This document shows, piece by piece, positions 34,452 to 47,666 of a stretch of 64,000 bases of DNA. Position 1 is the first letter of the stretch, and the number at the start of each line of letters is the position of its first letter. Source of the stretch: Calcarisporiella thermophila CBS 279.70. Taxonomy: Eukaryota > Calcarisporiellomycota. Location: assembly GCF_041956535.1 (NCBI RefSeq), contig NW_027192216.1, forward strand, positions 76,274 to 140,273, given 5' to 3'. The notes under the pieces are model-generated. The model saw nothing but the letters and a program-made list of their open reading frames with translations. It was not told the DNA's origin and searched no databases. A program made the position numbers and the translations under genes.

Positions 34452-37400
34452 ATGACAGATCGACATCAGAAACGCAAGCATGAAACGGACGAACAGGCAG
34501 AAAGAAAGAGACAAAAGCAGGAGAAGGCGGTAAATCGGGGCTTATTGATGTGGATTGGCGATGAAGAACTCTCCTTTAATGATCGATCTCTCTTTAACCA
34601 CAGAAGGCAGCTGATCTGCAGAACGATTGCAAAACTTTGCTGAAGGAAGTAAAATCGACCAAAGATAAAGAGTAAGTTGAAGCTGTATTTTCTCGTTCTT
34701 GGAGGATTTCCTCAGCTAGATGCGGTGCTTGATCTATTCCAGGGGCCGCAATCTTAGCTTGATATTTCAACAGTTGCCGTCCAGGAAGGATTATCCAGAC
34801 TACTACGAAATAATCAAACGTCCAATAGCGCTGAGCACTATCAAGGTAAGCTGAGAAATCCACCGTGTCATTTTCTGTTATTTGCGATTTAAACTTTGCA
34901 TGCTTTATAGACCAAGATGCAAAATCAAGAATACTCGAGCCTCGACGAGGTTAAAGCCGATTTCGACTTGATGTTCGATAATGCTATGACATACAACCGG
35001 TCTGATTCGCTCGTATACAAGGATGCCCAAAAACTAAAGGTGAATAGCTTTCTGAATATCTTTCTCTCCCCCGCTCCCCTCCCCTTCATTATGGCACGGG
35101 TTAACGGAATGGTGGCCTTCTGGTAGAAATATGTCGGCAAACGAGTTTCTGAGCTTTTGGCCGCAGCCTCCGCAGCACCATCGGGAGAAACAGCATCAGA
35201 GACACTAGCAAAACATGGGGATGCCGCCGAGGCGGCCCAAGACTCAAATCCTGCCCTTGCCAAGGACCTGAAGATCCGCATCAAAACTACACCGGTCAAA
35301 AAGAGAATACCAAAATCAGGTAATTTTGCTTTATGCTCATACGCTTTTCCCCATGTCCCCCATCCCTTATCCGGTCTCTTCTACCGCTTCATCCAGAAAT
35401 CTCCGAGTTATTTGATGCGATCGAACGCAAAGACATCAAACAGATACGCACGTTTATTCAAACGCACGCGGACGCATTCGACCCCAATATGCTTTGGGAG
35501 AATGAGATGTTTGGCGAAAAATTCACATGGGCCCCCTTGCACTGTGCTGCGTACTCGGGAAGTGTTCGAGTCGTTAAGTTGTTGATGGAAGCCGGGGCAG
35601 AGGTGGATATAAGAGATACATGGTACGGGGGGACGCCGCTTGCATGGGCTGCTTTTGGAGGTAACCGAGCACAGTGGACTTTTGCACGTAGCCCACCCTC
35701 GTCTCACCTCCCTTTTGCATTAGGGCATCCGGATACCGCCAAGGTGTTAATCGAGAACTTTGGCGCCGATTTGTCCCTGACCAACCAGCACGGTCAACGG
35801 CCAGTGGATTTACTGTCAGACCCAGAGTCGACTCGGTGGGTCGGCATATTGACCATGGTAAATTCTCTTCGTTTTCGGACCCTTTTTTTTGGAAAATATA
35901 CCTATTGCCTTACGAAATGTCAACTTGGATCGTTTTGTTTCCTTAGATGAAGGGAGGTGAGAAAAAGCCGGTGCCAATCGTGGAGTCCAAGAAACGCGAG
36001 GTGCAAACCCCGAGAAAGCATTCCACACCGCCTCCCGCCTTGCCACCCACTCCTCCAGTTCCCCCAAAGGAGAAGGATATTAACGACATCATGCGCGAGC
36101 TTTGGAAAGCGGTGGTTGACCACAAACACTCCAGGTAATGGGTCGCCTCCTTATTTCCCAATTTGTTGCAATCCACAAGCCTAACACGGCGTGCTGAAAT
36201 CTTTTTTTTTTTTGGTTATGAAAAGTGGGCGAAAGTATTCGGCTGAATTTATGGATTTGCCGGATCGTCGAGAATACCCATTGTACTATCAGCTTATTCA
36301 AGCACCTATATCGCTCAATAACATAGATGTGAGTGGGGCAATTTTATATTTTTTTGTTCTCCTTTCTGTTCTCCATTCTTATTTGGAACCTATTTCTGTC
36401 GTCCTAGAAACACCTTCGCAAAGGATACAAGAACTTCGATGATTTCGATCGCGACATGGAGCGGTTATTTAACAACGCCAAATTTTTCAATGAAGATGGC
36501 TCACAAATATATAAGGACGCAGTCTTACTACAAGTGAGTATGGCAGGTGCGTCATGGATGACGTCGGCGACTGACCCCCCTTTCCTCTTTCGTGCCATTC
36601 TAGAACCTATACGAGAAAACCAAACGAAAGTTATTAAGCGAAAAAGAGAAGGCATCGGCCGCTGCTGCCGCAGCTGCAACGGCAGCGGCAGCGGCATCAG
36701 CTTCCTCGACCACCACCCCCGTTAAAGCATCCAAACGGCTCGCCGACAAGTCTAAAACGCCCGAAGCGGACCTCGCCATGCAAAAGTCCGTCAAGACCCC
36801 GGATGCCCGTACTGGTGACAACGAAAAGGTGACCCAAGGGTCCGGCGTCAAGCTGAAGCTTTCGTTGAAGGGCGCAAAACACAACGAGGCCGCTCCCACC
36901 GCCAACGAACAGCGCAAGGAATCGGTCAAGATTACAATCAAACCGACGGCACCCCCATCCGAGGCCCCAAGACCTGCCCCCACGGCCCCCGAGACAGGCG
37001 CTGCTGTCCAACGCGATAGAATGGAGGCGGACAAAGTGATGGGGGTAGGGGACCGCATGGACGAGGAGGACGAGGAAATCGTGGTCGACGAAACGCCGGC
37101 ACGAACTGCGCAACCCTATTCGTTGGCTCCTTCTGCGGGCGCGAATGCGTACCGAACGGCGGACGAGTCACAGGATGCAGAGAGCGCAAGGAGACTGAAA
37201 TCTCTTCGATTTGCCCCCTCCCATCCGGGCAAAGTGTCCATTCCTCCAAGGTCGCAGCCGCGACAACCCCCCTTGGAGCAGCAACCCACCCTCGCTACGG
37301 CGGCAGCGGCCGATCCATCGAAACAGGGCGCCCCGCTGCTCCAGTGGATTGCCATCGAGTCCAATGATCGCTCCTTTGTGATGTCGCTGGACACTTCGCA

Positions 37401-37764
37401 CCTGTCGCACTGTGTCTTCGTCAGCTCCGGAGTTCAAAGCATGAGCATCATCCCACTGCTGGCGAGCCGGCTCATGAGCATTCGCGAAAAGGTGGCCATG
37501 ACGGTGGTTCAGGATGGAAAACGGGTCACTCCCGCCAATGTCGTGGCGCTGCCCGCGGCCCCCCAGGTGACCCACCAGGTGTACATGTTCTCGCTCGCCG
37601 AGGGCCTCAACTCGATCGAGATATGGGTGAGTGCCCAACTTGGGACCGGCGAGCCGGCCAGAAGCGGGGTGAGGTATATGTCGGGGGGTAGCGCCGCGTC
37701 CGCTCTGCCGCAGTATCCGGGGCTAGTCACGCAGCAGTTTTACCTTTTCATTATGAAAGGATAA
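34452..37764 (+). CDS. Bromodomain-ankyrin-bromodomain protein, RSC-like chromatin subunit
   Basis: Eleven exons: 34452-34529, 34604-34671, 34743-34845, 34911-35039, 35127-35319, 35397-35660, 35724-35857, 35947-36134, 36226-36328, 36408-36533 and 36604-37764, giving 848 residues. Bromodomain 1 (about 28-130) has SRKDYPDYYEIIKRPI and the acetyl-lysine Asn in NAMTYNRSD. Ankyrin repeats fill about 190-322 (FTWAPLHCAAYSGSVRVVKLL, HPDTAKVLIENFGADLSL). Bromodomain 2 (about 365-470) has REYPLYYQLIQAPI and NAKFFNED. A disordered linker with polyalanine and polyacidic parts leads to a conserved-looking C-terminal domain (about 655-848). It should read acetylated histones in an RSC/PBAF-type remodeller. 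RSC4 is the nearest named relative I can suggest, but the ankyrin insert is not something I associate with it. Confidence 0.8.
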
Positions 37765-38068
37765 CTCGCCAGTTTCTTTTTGGTTAGGTTTACTTTGTTT
37801 AATTGTTGCACCATTCATCTCTTCTTATTTTTTTTCCTCCCTCTCTCCCTCTTCCCCTTTTCCTATGTTTATTAAAATAATTTGCGCTTGATTTTTTTTT
37901 CTATTTTTTTTTTTGTTCGCTGATTTTCTCTTTTTTCTTCTTTGGCTTTTCGTTTCCTATTGTAAAAGTTTATTTCCAGTAATTAAAGAATTTGCACAGT
38001 CACGCCCTCCAAAGAAAAATTCGTCACTTACAACCTTGCTGATTCTCCTGCGACCACCCCGATTCTTA
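37765..38068. other. Short intergenic region
   Basis: AT- and T-rich sequence between two plus-strand genes. It contains the 3' flank of the bromodomain gene and the promoter of the next; no gene is seen. Confidence 0.6.
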
Positions 38069-39872
38069 ATGGCCGATCTCTACCATGCTCTCTTTCGCAT
38101 AACTGATACCTCCAACCTGCGCATTCCGCTACCTCGCCCTGTTATTTCGCGTCTCCAATCGTGGCTCCCGCCGGATCGCTCACGATCGCACGCGATCAAT
38201 GCTTTATGGGGGCTAGAGACCATGACGCGACGTTACCGGAGAAGTAGTAAGTATCTGGGGTAGAAAAATGAAGGCTAGGAATGAGGATGAAGCACTGAAG
38301 ATGTCAAACCGAACTTAGAGCAAGAATGCACTCATCCCGCGGCGGATTTGGAGGAAAGATTTTCCGAGCTCTGCGCACGGTGCGAAGCAGCCATGCCAAG
38401 TGTAGCTAACTCTATCATCTTCGTTTGTTTTTCCATTTTGTTAGCTGACTCAGGCGGTTTCATCGTAGATCTTGAAAGAAGTGTATTCAGCTATGGCAAA
38501 CGCAGCTACCCATCACGCTGCCCAATCGCTTCATGTGAATGGGAAGAGAAAAGTGAAAATACCGCCCACAGATCTGGAGATAGTCCTGGGAAAGAGACGG
38601 AGAGACGGAGAAGTTGGCAATAATGAAGAACGGCGTGACACAGCTAGAAGCAAAGATCCTCTATCGACGACGATTGGGGCAGTGGATGTTATTGGAGGGG
38701 AAAGGGGCATAGAGGATAAGAGCAACGACACTGGTTTAGAACACACAGAGCAATCTGTCGATTTTTCAGAAGGCGGTGACGAGGAGAGTAGAGGAAAGAG
38801 CAATGGAGGGCAAGCAAGTGCTCTCAATGAAGATGATACCCTGCATTTCCAGCTCGAAGAGATCGTACGTCAGTATGGCTCTTCGCTGGCAGCAATGAAC
38901 AGCGAACCCCCTTCCCATTCACTGGATTCTGTCGATGTTGAGCAAGAAATAAAGTCCAAGCATTCTGATGGGGCAGTTGAAGCGGAGAAAGATCACGAAG
39001 AGGGTGAGAGCAAGGAGGATACAAAGGAGGAGAAATGGAGGGAGTTGGCCCAAGTGGAGGGGAAGAATAAGGAGAATGACCCGCCAACCCATCTTCCCTC
39101 AGCAAACCTGGAGACACCACTGGTTACGGCCGATCGAAAGCCAGCAGCTTCCGGTCTCAAATCCAGCCCCCTTGGCCGGGGTGCGCGCTCCTCTTCAAAT
39201 AAGATGGCCGTGTCGACATTCTATTCGGGGTACCAGAGGGATCTGTCAGCGTCCCCCGATCCCCTTACTGGATTTGATGATGACGAGCCTGAGCAGAGGA
39301 GAACCCACGCATCACACACCGTCCCCACTCAAAGCCCCACGAGCGCTGCTCTGCGCACTAGTTCCGCTGACGCACTTTGTAATCCTGTTGGCCATATCAA
39401 TGCGTCTGAGGCTCGCTCCCTAACCTCTCCCCTCCGCGACCCGGAGCGAGAAGATCGGGTGAGAAAAAAACGTCGCTTTGCGGATGGGGAGGGCAGGGAG
39501 GATAGGCTCTCCCCAAACAAAAGGACTGACGCGTCTGTACCGGGAAGCACGCGATCGAAGCTGGAGACGGTGGTTGCAAAATCGGTAAGAGGTGACTGTT
39601 TGTCGATCAGAGTTGGCCTTTGAGCTCATGGCTGTCCTACGTTGTCTATTAAGCTGACCACCAGGACAACTCGGTCTGGTCGTAGGGTTAAACCTGCGCG
39701 TGGTTGGTGGCAAGAGGGCGAACCCCTGGGTGTAGAGACTGAAGACGCAATTCAAGAGATAGGAATGGAAGTGGAGACGAGAGGTGGAGGAGAGGCCGGG
39801 GAGGACAAGGTAGAAGAGGAGGAGGAAGCGAGCGTGGAGAATGAGTACTTTTTTTCAGATGAGGAGGAATGA
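38069..39872 (+). CDS. Protein with a CENP-C-type motif, candidate kinetochore/centromere factor
   Basis: Exons 38069-38246, 38319-38401, 38469-39584 and 39654-39872 give 531 residues. Residues 466-478 read RSGRRVKPARGWW, matching the CENP-C signature R-S-x-R-x3-P-x3-(Y/W)-W that binds the centromeric nucleosome. A KEN degron-like triplet is at 288-290 (NKENDPP). The N-terminal ~90 residues are predicted helical (DLYHALFRITD ... LEERFSELCARC), and a basic patch KRKVKIPPTDLEIVLGKRRR follows. The middle is acidic and disordered, and the protein ends in an acidic tail with no cupin domain, unlike CENP-C/Mif2. A KNL2/Mis18BP1-like role is possible. Function is inferred from the one short motif. 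Confidence 0.5.
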
Positions 39873-40743
39873 AGCTAAACCATCTTTCCATTTTGGCTGA
39901 GCATTTATGGAGCAAGGGCCAGAGGCGCTCGTGAAGAGCCTTTACTTGTCGTGCTTTGGGGTACACTACCTGAAATTTGACCGCTCTTCCCGGATCAAAT
40001 GTGTTCCTGGCCATTGTCCTCAAGGCAAGAATATTTATACCCCCCCCCATGTAATATCTTGTTGCGAACTTGATCAATAAAGCATCTCTATACAAATATC
40101 ATGCAAGGTGTATTTTAAGTAGAAGTAACAACTATAGTTATATGTACAGTATTAATGGCTAGAATGAAAGCGACTCTTTTAGGATACAGATAAGTTGCCA
40201 TATATTAAGGAATTAATTGTCTAGTATAATAGCACTGTTTATAACGAAGACTAACGGAGATTTGAAGGAATGGTCAGACTATTCTGGAGCAGTGATGCTG
40301 GAAATGAAGTTGTATTTAAATTTTAGTTAAATACAGCTATTTGTAAATGCGGTTCTATGAATTGGAGCGCGCTAATTTACTTTGCTTCAATTATTTCACT
40401 TGCACTTTGGTTCACTATGTACTTGCATCCTGTTACTAACGATATATACAAAAGACAGTTTCCAGCAGCTGGATATCTTGATACTACGGCCGAAAACGGG
40501 CTGCTGTATAAGCAAATTTAGTCGTGCTTGGTTTTTTTTCCGGCCAATCTGACCAAAGATCCCATTTTGGGCCACGATGCTTAGGAATTTGAAACATAGG
40601 AATTAACCTCAGTTTGAATTCGGCCAATTTTTCTTTTCAGGGTCCACTTAGGATTTGTAATGGATTATAAACCATTTCTGGAGTCGTGTAGTCCTATAAA
40701 ATCACTTCTCCCGCCTCCCATTCTCTCTTGTTCGTAGCTTGGG
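39873..40743. other. AT-rich intergenic region
   Basis: No supported gene. The open minus-strand frame across 39688-40095 overlaps the previous gene's coding end and has no family match. Confidence 0.6.
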
Positions 40744-41985
40744 ATGACCGATTCAAAGAAGCTAGTTATTATCGGTGGAGGAGCCGCAGGCCTATTGTTG
40801 GCGAAGCTGTTGTCCTCTGACTCGGGCAGGCTCGGCCTGGAGATAACGCTAGTGGACTGCAAGGTGACAATGAGCGAAGGTGTTATATAAGAAAAACGCC
40901 CTGACCACCGATTCCATCGTTCTAAACAGGATTTCTTCGAGTTTACTCCAGCAATGTGCTCGGTTCTGTATGAAAATACAGACGAAGAATTTAAAAAACA
41001 TTTCCAAAACGTCACGGCCGACTATGCCTCGGTGCTCGCTCCCCTTCAGGTTAAGTTTATTCTTGGCATTGTCGAAGAGTTGAACACGGAAGACCAAGGT
41101 ATACCATGTTACACGGCATACTTCAAAATACAGTAATTAACCGGTGATTTAGTCATAAATTTGCGAGGGAACCGCAGTGTGTCGTATGATTATTGCGTTA
41201 TTTGCACCGGATCTAGCTGCCACACTCCATGGAAGTCATCATGTGAAACCACCACATCCCTCCAAGATCGTCTAGAATACTTGCAATCACAGCGAGAGCG
41301 ATACAAGACGGCTAAAGAGATCTTATGCATTGGAGCCGGTGCACTTGGCGTCGAGGTCGCCGCCGAAATATGCTTACGAGACCCTTCCAAAAGTGTGACC
41401 CTTATCAGTTCGCAGCCTGTTCTTGCCTCGGCACCGGGCAACTTGGGAGCCGGCGCACAAACTGTGCTCAGCAATATACCGTCCCTCAAGTTGATCATTA
41501 ATGAAAGCGCAACATCGACCGATGGCAGGCATTATGAAACGGATAAATCCAAGACCACCATTAGACCAGATCTTGTGTACATCTGCTCAGGCATCACACC
41601 CAATACTGGATTCTTACGCAAGTCCCATCCACAATGGCTGAACGAAAAGAACTTTATCAAAGTCGACCAATGCCTAAAAGCAAGCGACAATGTGTTTGCG
41701 GTAGGAGATGTCAATGCTATTGATGATCCAAAGATGTTCTATACAGCACGTACGCAGGCTGTTCATACTGCTACGAATATTAAGCGAATTTTAAAAGGCC
41801 ATGAGCCTATACCTTACAAAGCCCCCCCTAGAGCTATGATGGTTTCTCTTGGACCCACTCGTGCGGTAGGATATATGATGGGGATCACCCTAAATGGATG
41901 GCCAGGTGATAGGAAGCGAGGAAGCAAATTGGCATCCTTTGCTAAACGTGTAGTCGAGAGAACTACAATGGATGCTTATGGTTGA
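40744..41985 (+). CDS. FAD-dependent oxidoreductase, AIFM2/FSP1 (AMID)-like
   Basis: Exons 40744-40863, 40930-41098 and 41153-41985 give 373 residues, the usual length of the AIFM2/NDH-2 group. An N-terminal FAD dinucleotide fold starts at KKLVIIGGGAAGLLLA. The segment DFFEFTPAMCSVL matches the family's F-E-(F/Y)-T-P block. A second dinucleotide fold for NAD(P)H is at ILCIGAGALGVEVAAEI, and VFAVGDVNAID is the C-terminal FAD-binding block. Such enzymes oxidise NAD(P)H and reduce quinones or oxygen; in animals they suppress lipid peroxidation or act in cell death. No mitochondrial presequence or membrane segment is obvious. Confidence 0.87.
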
Positions 41986-42602
41986 AGAAGCCAACAAAAT
42001 CTTCTACTCTCATGATATTACAGTACTTTAACGCATACATTACATAGTGCAAGTGATTCTTATGTATAGCATTGTTTTCCTTCGCTTTTATTAATGTCTA
42101 CCCTAGGCGAATGGGCGGAAATATTGTTAAATAAATATTTGGCATCTACGCTACCTTTAGGATTGCATGCAAGACACTTTTGAAGGGATGAAGCGAAAAC
42201 TCCGCGAAACGAAGCTGGAAAAGGTGTTGAAATGCCCTTGTTCAGACTTGATATACATGCCAATAGGTCAATAGTTTTTTCACGCCACGTGGCTCTTGCC
42301 TCGTTTTGTAGCGTGACAAGACCTGGTTGATGGATGCCATAGGACGAACTTCAAGTGCAGGGTCACGGATCATCCATAGGATATTTCGAGTATATTTAGA
42401 TTTGGATTCAAATGTGTACAGTATACGGGAACGTTTGTCCTTCATCACTATGAGATAATTGCTACTTGAATGGAGTAATATATGGGGTGGAGAATCCCTT
42501 TACAATCGCGGCTAGCCGCTGCGTTTGCGGAATTCGGGTGTCAAACTTAAAAGGGTGCTTGAAAGATTGGGAAGAAAAGTTTATTATTACGTCAACTACC
42601 AA
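41986..42602. other. Convergent intergenic region
   Basis: 3' flanks of the oxidoreductase (+) and UBC4 (-). Small open frames at 42060-42448 have no recognisable content. Confidence 0.55.
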
Positions 42603-43363
<761 letters not shown>

Positions 43364-44367
43364 TGTGGGTGGGTGGTGGAGCGGGCTCTCCTATTGTGTT
43401 GGAAGAGAAACGGGGCAAGATAAATTGGGCCTTTTCTGTTTTTTGTTTTCCAAATCTAGTCACGGGCTATATTGCCAGGTCATTTGGTGCAGGGAAATTG
43501 AACCGTCGATAGGGGAACGAGGGAATTTGATATGGGCTTTTTTGTTCTAGACTGGACCAGGCCGGGCTGCGGGAGATTTGGGGCGGGAGAAGAGTCAGAC
43601 GGGTTGCACTTGGCCGCCGAACTCCGGGCCAAACCACCCCCTCCCCCTCCCTTCTCCCCCTTCAGGTAGAACACCACCACTGATAGGGAGAAAGAGGAGG
43701 GCGCGAGAGAGAAGAGAGGGGAGGGCTCAGCAATGAGCGCGTGGGCTCGTAGCATTAGCAGCGGCGAAGTTTTTCTGATGGCGGCCCGCCGACCCTTGTT
43801 TGCATCGAATCCGCATTCTGGTTCATGCTCTAACTTGTTTTTCTGGCGGGCTCCTCAGCAACTCGCTCAGAAACATGGTGGTTTAGCGCCCTTGGAAATT
43901 TTCAAAGCCCGCAATCCCACTTTTCCCTGCTCCACCCTCTTCTTCTGAGAAATCCAATTTTAAAGACGACCTATCCATCCATCCATCCATCCATTCTAAA
44001 GACTCATCCCACAAGCTATCTCTCTGTTTAGCCATTCTCCACTCTCCACAGTGTTTCTTTCCTAAACTTGGAAGCCAAAAAGCTATTTGGGCCTACTCTT
44101 TGTTTATCTTTCAATATTCTGTGAAAAAAAAAGATCGCCTCCCAATATTCTTATTATATTCGCGCGTATCTTCCATCTCTTCTCTCTTCTCCTTTTGCAA
44201 ATTGATCTCTTCTGATTCTTTACAGGGTTCACGCTTTTCTGTATCATAGTTTTTTTATTCTTTTACTTGTTCTTATTTTTCTGATTGTCTTTGACTTTTC
44301 TCCACACTGATTTTTCTCTTTTTCTCTTCTCTCTTGTGATTTTTAATTTTTTATTTTTTTCATCGTA
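43364..44367. other. Divergent intergenic region between UBC4 and DHH1
   Basis: Purine-rich then pyrimidine-rich sequence with a (CCAT)n microsatellite near 43974-43994. The region before DHH1 (about 44160-44365) is a long T-rich leader. An open plus-strand frame at 43733-43948 has no family match. Confidence 0.55.
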
Positions 44368-46129
44368 ATGTCGGCAAACGCAACGCAACAACCACCGTCG
44401 ACCAAGTAAGATGAGCCGATTTGTCTTGATCTGACTGCATCTCTAATCATGATCTATCTATTTTGCCTGCCTTTCCATTCATCCTCATCAGCCACGAAAA
44501 CGACACCTGGAAGAGGCAGCTGAAACTCCCACCTAAAGATATGCGGCCTCAGACTGAGGTTGGTTCTTCTATTATAATGGACTTTCTGTCTCATGGCATT
44601 AATGATCTCATGATCGTTAACAGGATGTAACAGCAACCAAAGGCAATGAGTTTGAAGATTATTTCTTAAAGCGGGAGCTATTGATGGGAATTTTTGAGTG
44701 CGGTTTTGAGCGGCCATCCCCTATTCAAGTACGTTTGCGATTTTCATGAGGCTTCATCATCGCGATCCATGGCGCATATATATTGATGATCATCTTGGTA
44801 TGTTTTAGGAAGAGGCAATTCCAATCGCCCTGGCTGGTCGTGACATTCTGGCACGTGCAAAGAACGGCACCGGAAAGACGGCGGCATTTGTGATTCCAAC
44901 CCTTGAGAAGATCAATGTCAAGAAGCCCAAGATCCAGGCGCTTCTGCTGGTTCCAACTCGTGAGCTTGCTCTGCAAACGTCTCAGGTGTGCAAAAACCTA
45001 GGCAAGCATATGGGCGTGCAGGTCATGGTGACCACCGGCGGCACGACCCTCAAAGACGACATCCTGCGTCTCTCGGACACTGTTCACGTCCTTGTCGGCA
45101 CTCCCGGACGTCTGTTGGACTTGGCGAGCAAAGGGGTTGCCGACCTCTCCGAATGCACGACTTTTGTCATGGACGAAGCGGACAAGCTGCTAAGCCCCGA
45201 GTTCACGCCGGTCGTGGAGCAGCTGTTGAGCCACCTGCCGAAGGAGCGACAGATCATGTTGTTCAGTGCTACTTTCCCCATGATTGTCAAATCGTTCAAG
45301 GTACCGTTTCTTTTTTTTTGTGGGGAGGGGGGGGGGAGGAGGGAGGGGAGAAGGGCTGTCTTGCTGTCCCAGCGACTGGCTCATCGCCACACTCGTTCCC
45401 ACCCCCACCCACTTCCAGTATAGGATTTTTCTAACCGAATCTGATCTCTGATCTCTGTTACTAGGATAAATACCTCGTCAAGCCTTACGAAATTAACCTT
45501 ATGGACGAGTTGACGCTGCGCGGAGTAACACAGTACTACGCCTTCGTCGAGGAGCGCCAGAAGGTCCACTGTCTCAACACGCTCTTCTCCAAACTCCAAA
45601 TTAACCAGTCGATTATCTTCTGTAATTCAACCAACCGAGTGGAACTTCTAGCCAAGAAAATCACCGAGCTTGGCTATTCCTGTTTCTACAGTCATGCCCG
45701 CATGCTGCAGAGCCACCGCAACCGTGTGTTCCACGATTTCAGAAATGGTGTGTGCCGCAATCTCGTGTGCACTGGTAAAGTATCATCTTGACCCTTTGTG
45801 TCAATAACCCAACTCAAATGAACTAAACTCGCCTTTCCCTCCTTCCTTTGTTTATAGATCTTCTCACGCGTGGTATCGATATTCAAGCCGTAAATGTTGT
45901 AATTAATTTTGACTTCCCCAAGAATGCGGAGACGTATTTGCATCGTATCGGTCGTTCTGGTCGTTTTGGTCATCTTGGTTTGGCCATCAATTTGATCACC
46001 TATGAGGATCGCTTCAACTTGTACAAGATTGAGCAGGAACTGGGAACTGAAATCAAGGCCATTCCTCCTGTGATTGACAAGCGTTTGTATGTAGCGCCTT
46101 CGTCAATGGAAGACCCATCCCAACAACAA

Positions 46130-46161
<32 letters not shown>

Positions 46162-46300
46162 TCCGCACCAGCAACAGAACAAAGTTCAACAGCCACAACC
46201 TCAAGGGCGCTATCAAGGCGGAGGTCAGCGAAATTCGATGCAAGCTCGGAACGGACGTGTTGGACAACAGCAAAATGTGGGGGTGAAGACTTCTTCTTAA
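44368..46300 (+). CDS. DHH1: ATP-dependent RNA helicase DHH1/DDX6
   Basis: Exons 44368-44405, 44492-44558, 44624-44728, 44809-45300, 45465-45774 and 45858-46300 give 484 residues. DEAD-box motifs are in order: Q motif (GFERPSPIQ), GTGKT (90-94), [21 protein letters not shown] (192-195), SAT (223-225), and [13 protein letters not shown]. The DHH1/DDX6 identity rests on [18 protein letters not shown] and [28 protein letters not shown]. This helicase represses translation and drives mRNA decapping in P-bodies. The C-terminal extension has a glutamine-rich run at about residues 425-445 (interrupted CAA/CAG), which could aid condensate formation. The intron after exon 4 is unusually long (164 nt). 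Confidence 0.94.
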
Positions 46301-47666
46301 CCATTCAAACCTTTCATGGTTGTTTTTCTTTTGGGTTTTTTTTTTCTTTCTCTCTGGGGGTTTCTTTTGAATATTTTATATAGTATTTTCTTTTCTTCTT
46401 TGCTTTAGTTTATTTTGAGTGTTTGGATGCAAGAAAGAGAAGTGTTTTATGCTGTGTTTATAACATTTGTCACGCTCCTTTTGGTTTATAGTGTTATTGC
46501 TCTCCCTTTTCCTTCGCATTAGATTCTCCTCCTTTTTATTTCATCTTAAACGAGCGCTTTCCTTCCATATTTTGGTTTTGCTTGTTTACCAGGGAATCTT
46601 ATCTTATTCTCTTTATTTTTTTTCCCCTTCTCTCTTGCCCATGAAGGTGAAGGGGTTTTTGTCCACCTTGACCCTATGATGTCCATATGCTTCTATGTCC
46701 ACTTTCTTTTATGTTCGATTCCTTTAATGTTCCCAAGGAAAGAATCGATTTATGACCCTTATATGACCGGTTTTCGAAAGTTAAACGAATCCTGTGATCG
46801 CAATCAAACGAGAAGATCGTCGCCCCCCATACATGTATTGTATTAAATTATCTGTTAAAGCCATTGGAGCCCGAATTTCGCTTGGGAATGGTGTAAGAAA
46901 TGGTTGGCGAGGGTCGGCTACGTGCTTTTTCGATCCAATTCTTTCAATTCCTCCGCTGAAATAGGGCCAAACGTTGTGTAGGAATTTTTTTTTTCTACGC
47001 ACTTGACTCCAAACCGGTAAGGTTGCCCATACCGCTCGCTACCACACCAGTTGTAGGGATGATCTCGCGCTTAAGCCTGTCTCATTTCAGCCCGTCCCGA
47101 GGGGATAGCTCCAATTCCCGTGGCTCAAGTTACAGTGGCTGGGGGACTGTCATTTCTGATTTCATGCTCTACTTGCAGCAATCCTCTTCTTCCGAAAGAA
47201 GTTGCAAGCTTTTTTATTTCTTTATGTAGGTTGTCGGTCGCCTCATTCTTCGGCATCGGAACGCATTCTTCCTGAATAGGAACTATCCCCCACCTATCAC
47301 CCGGTCCCGCATTTTTAATAATTCGATTTTCTAATAGAGAACTATCTCCACCCCTTTTTGACGACCCCCTTTTTCTTCCCTTTATCTTTAACCCGTGTTG
47401 ATCCTTATTTGCTACTACCCTCTGCTAACGCTTCGCTCTAGAATCCCAATATCTCTCTCCTTTTTTTTCTTCTTGCTCACTTCCTTTCGTCACTTGCTGA
47501 TAATTGATGTGTTAGATTGGGTAGTCTTCATTATTAGACCAATATTAATTTATATTTTATACACCTGGGAGTATTTGGTACCTGAAATTCAAATCGAGAC
47601 CAAGCGTTTGTTTCTCCCCCCATCCCCCCATTCCACTCATTGGTTCGTTCGATTCCCTACAAGGTC
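46301..47666. other. Long intergenic region
   Basis: Over 1.3 kb between DHH1 and the coiled-coil gene. It is T-rich with no supported gene on either strand. It may hold a long 3' untranslated region and the next promoter. Confidence 0.55.

Noticed and set aside
39688-40095. Minus-strand open frame over the end of the CENP-C-motif gene
   Set aside because: It overlaps real coding sequence and an acidic tail whose complement is naturally open; there is no recognisable domain.
43733-43948. Plus-strand frame in the UBC4/DHH1 divergent region
   Set aside because: It lies in a promoter region and has no family match or splice partner.
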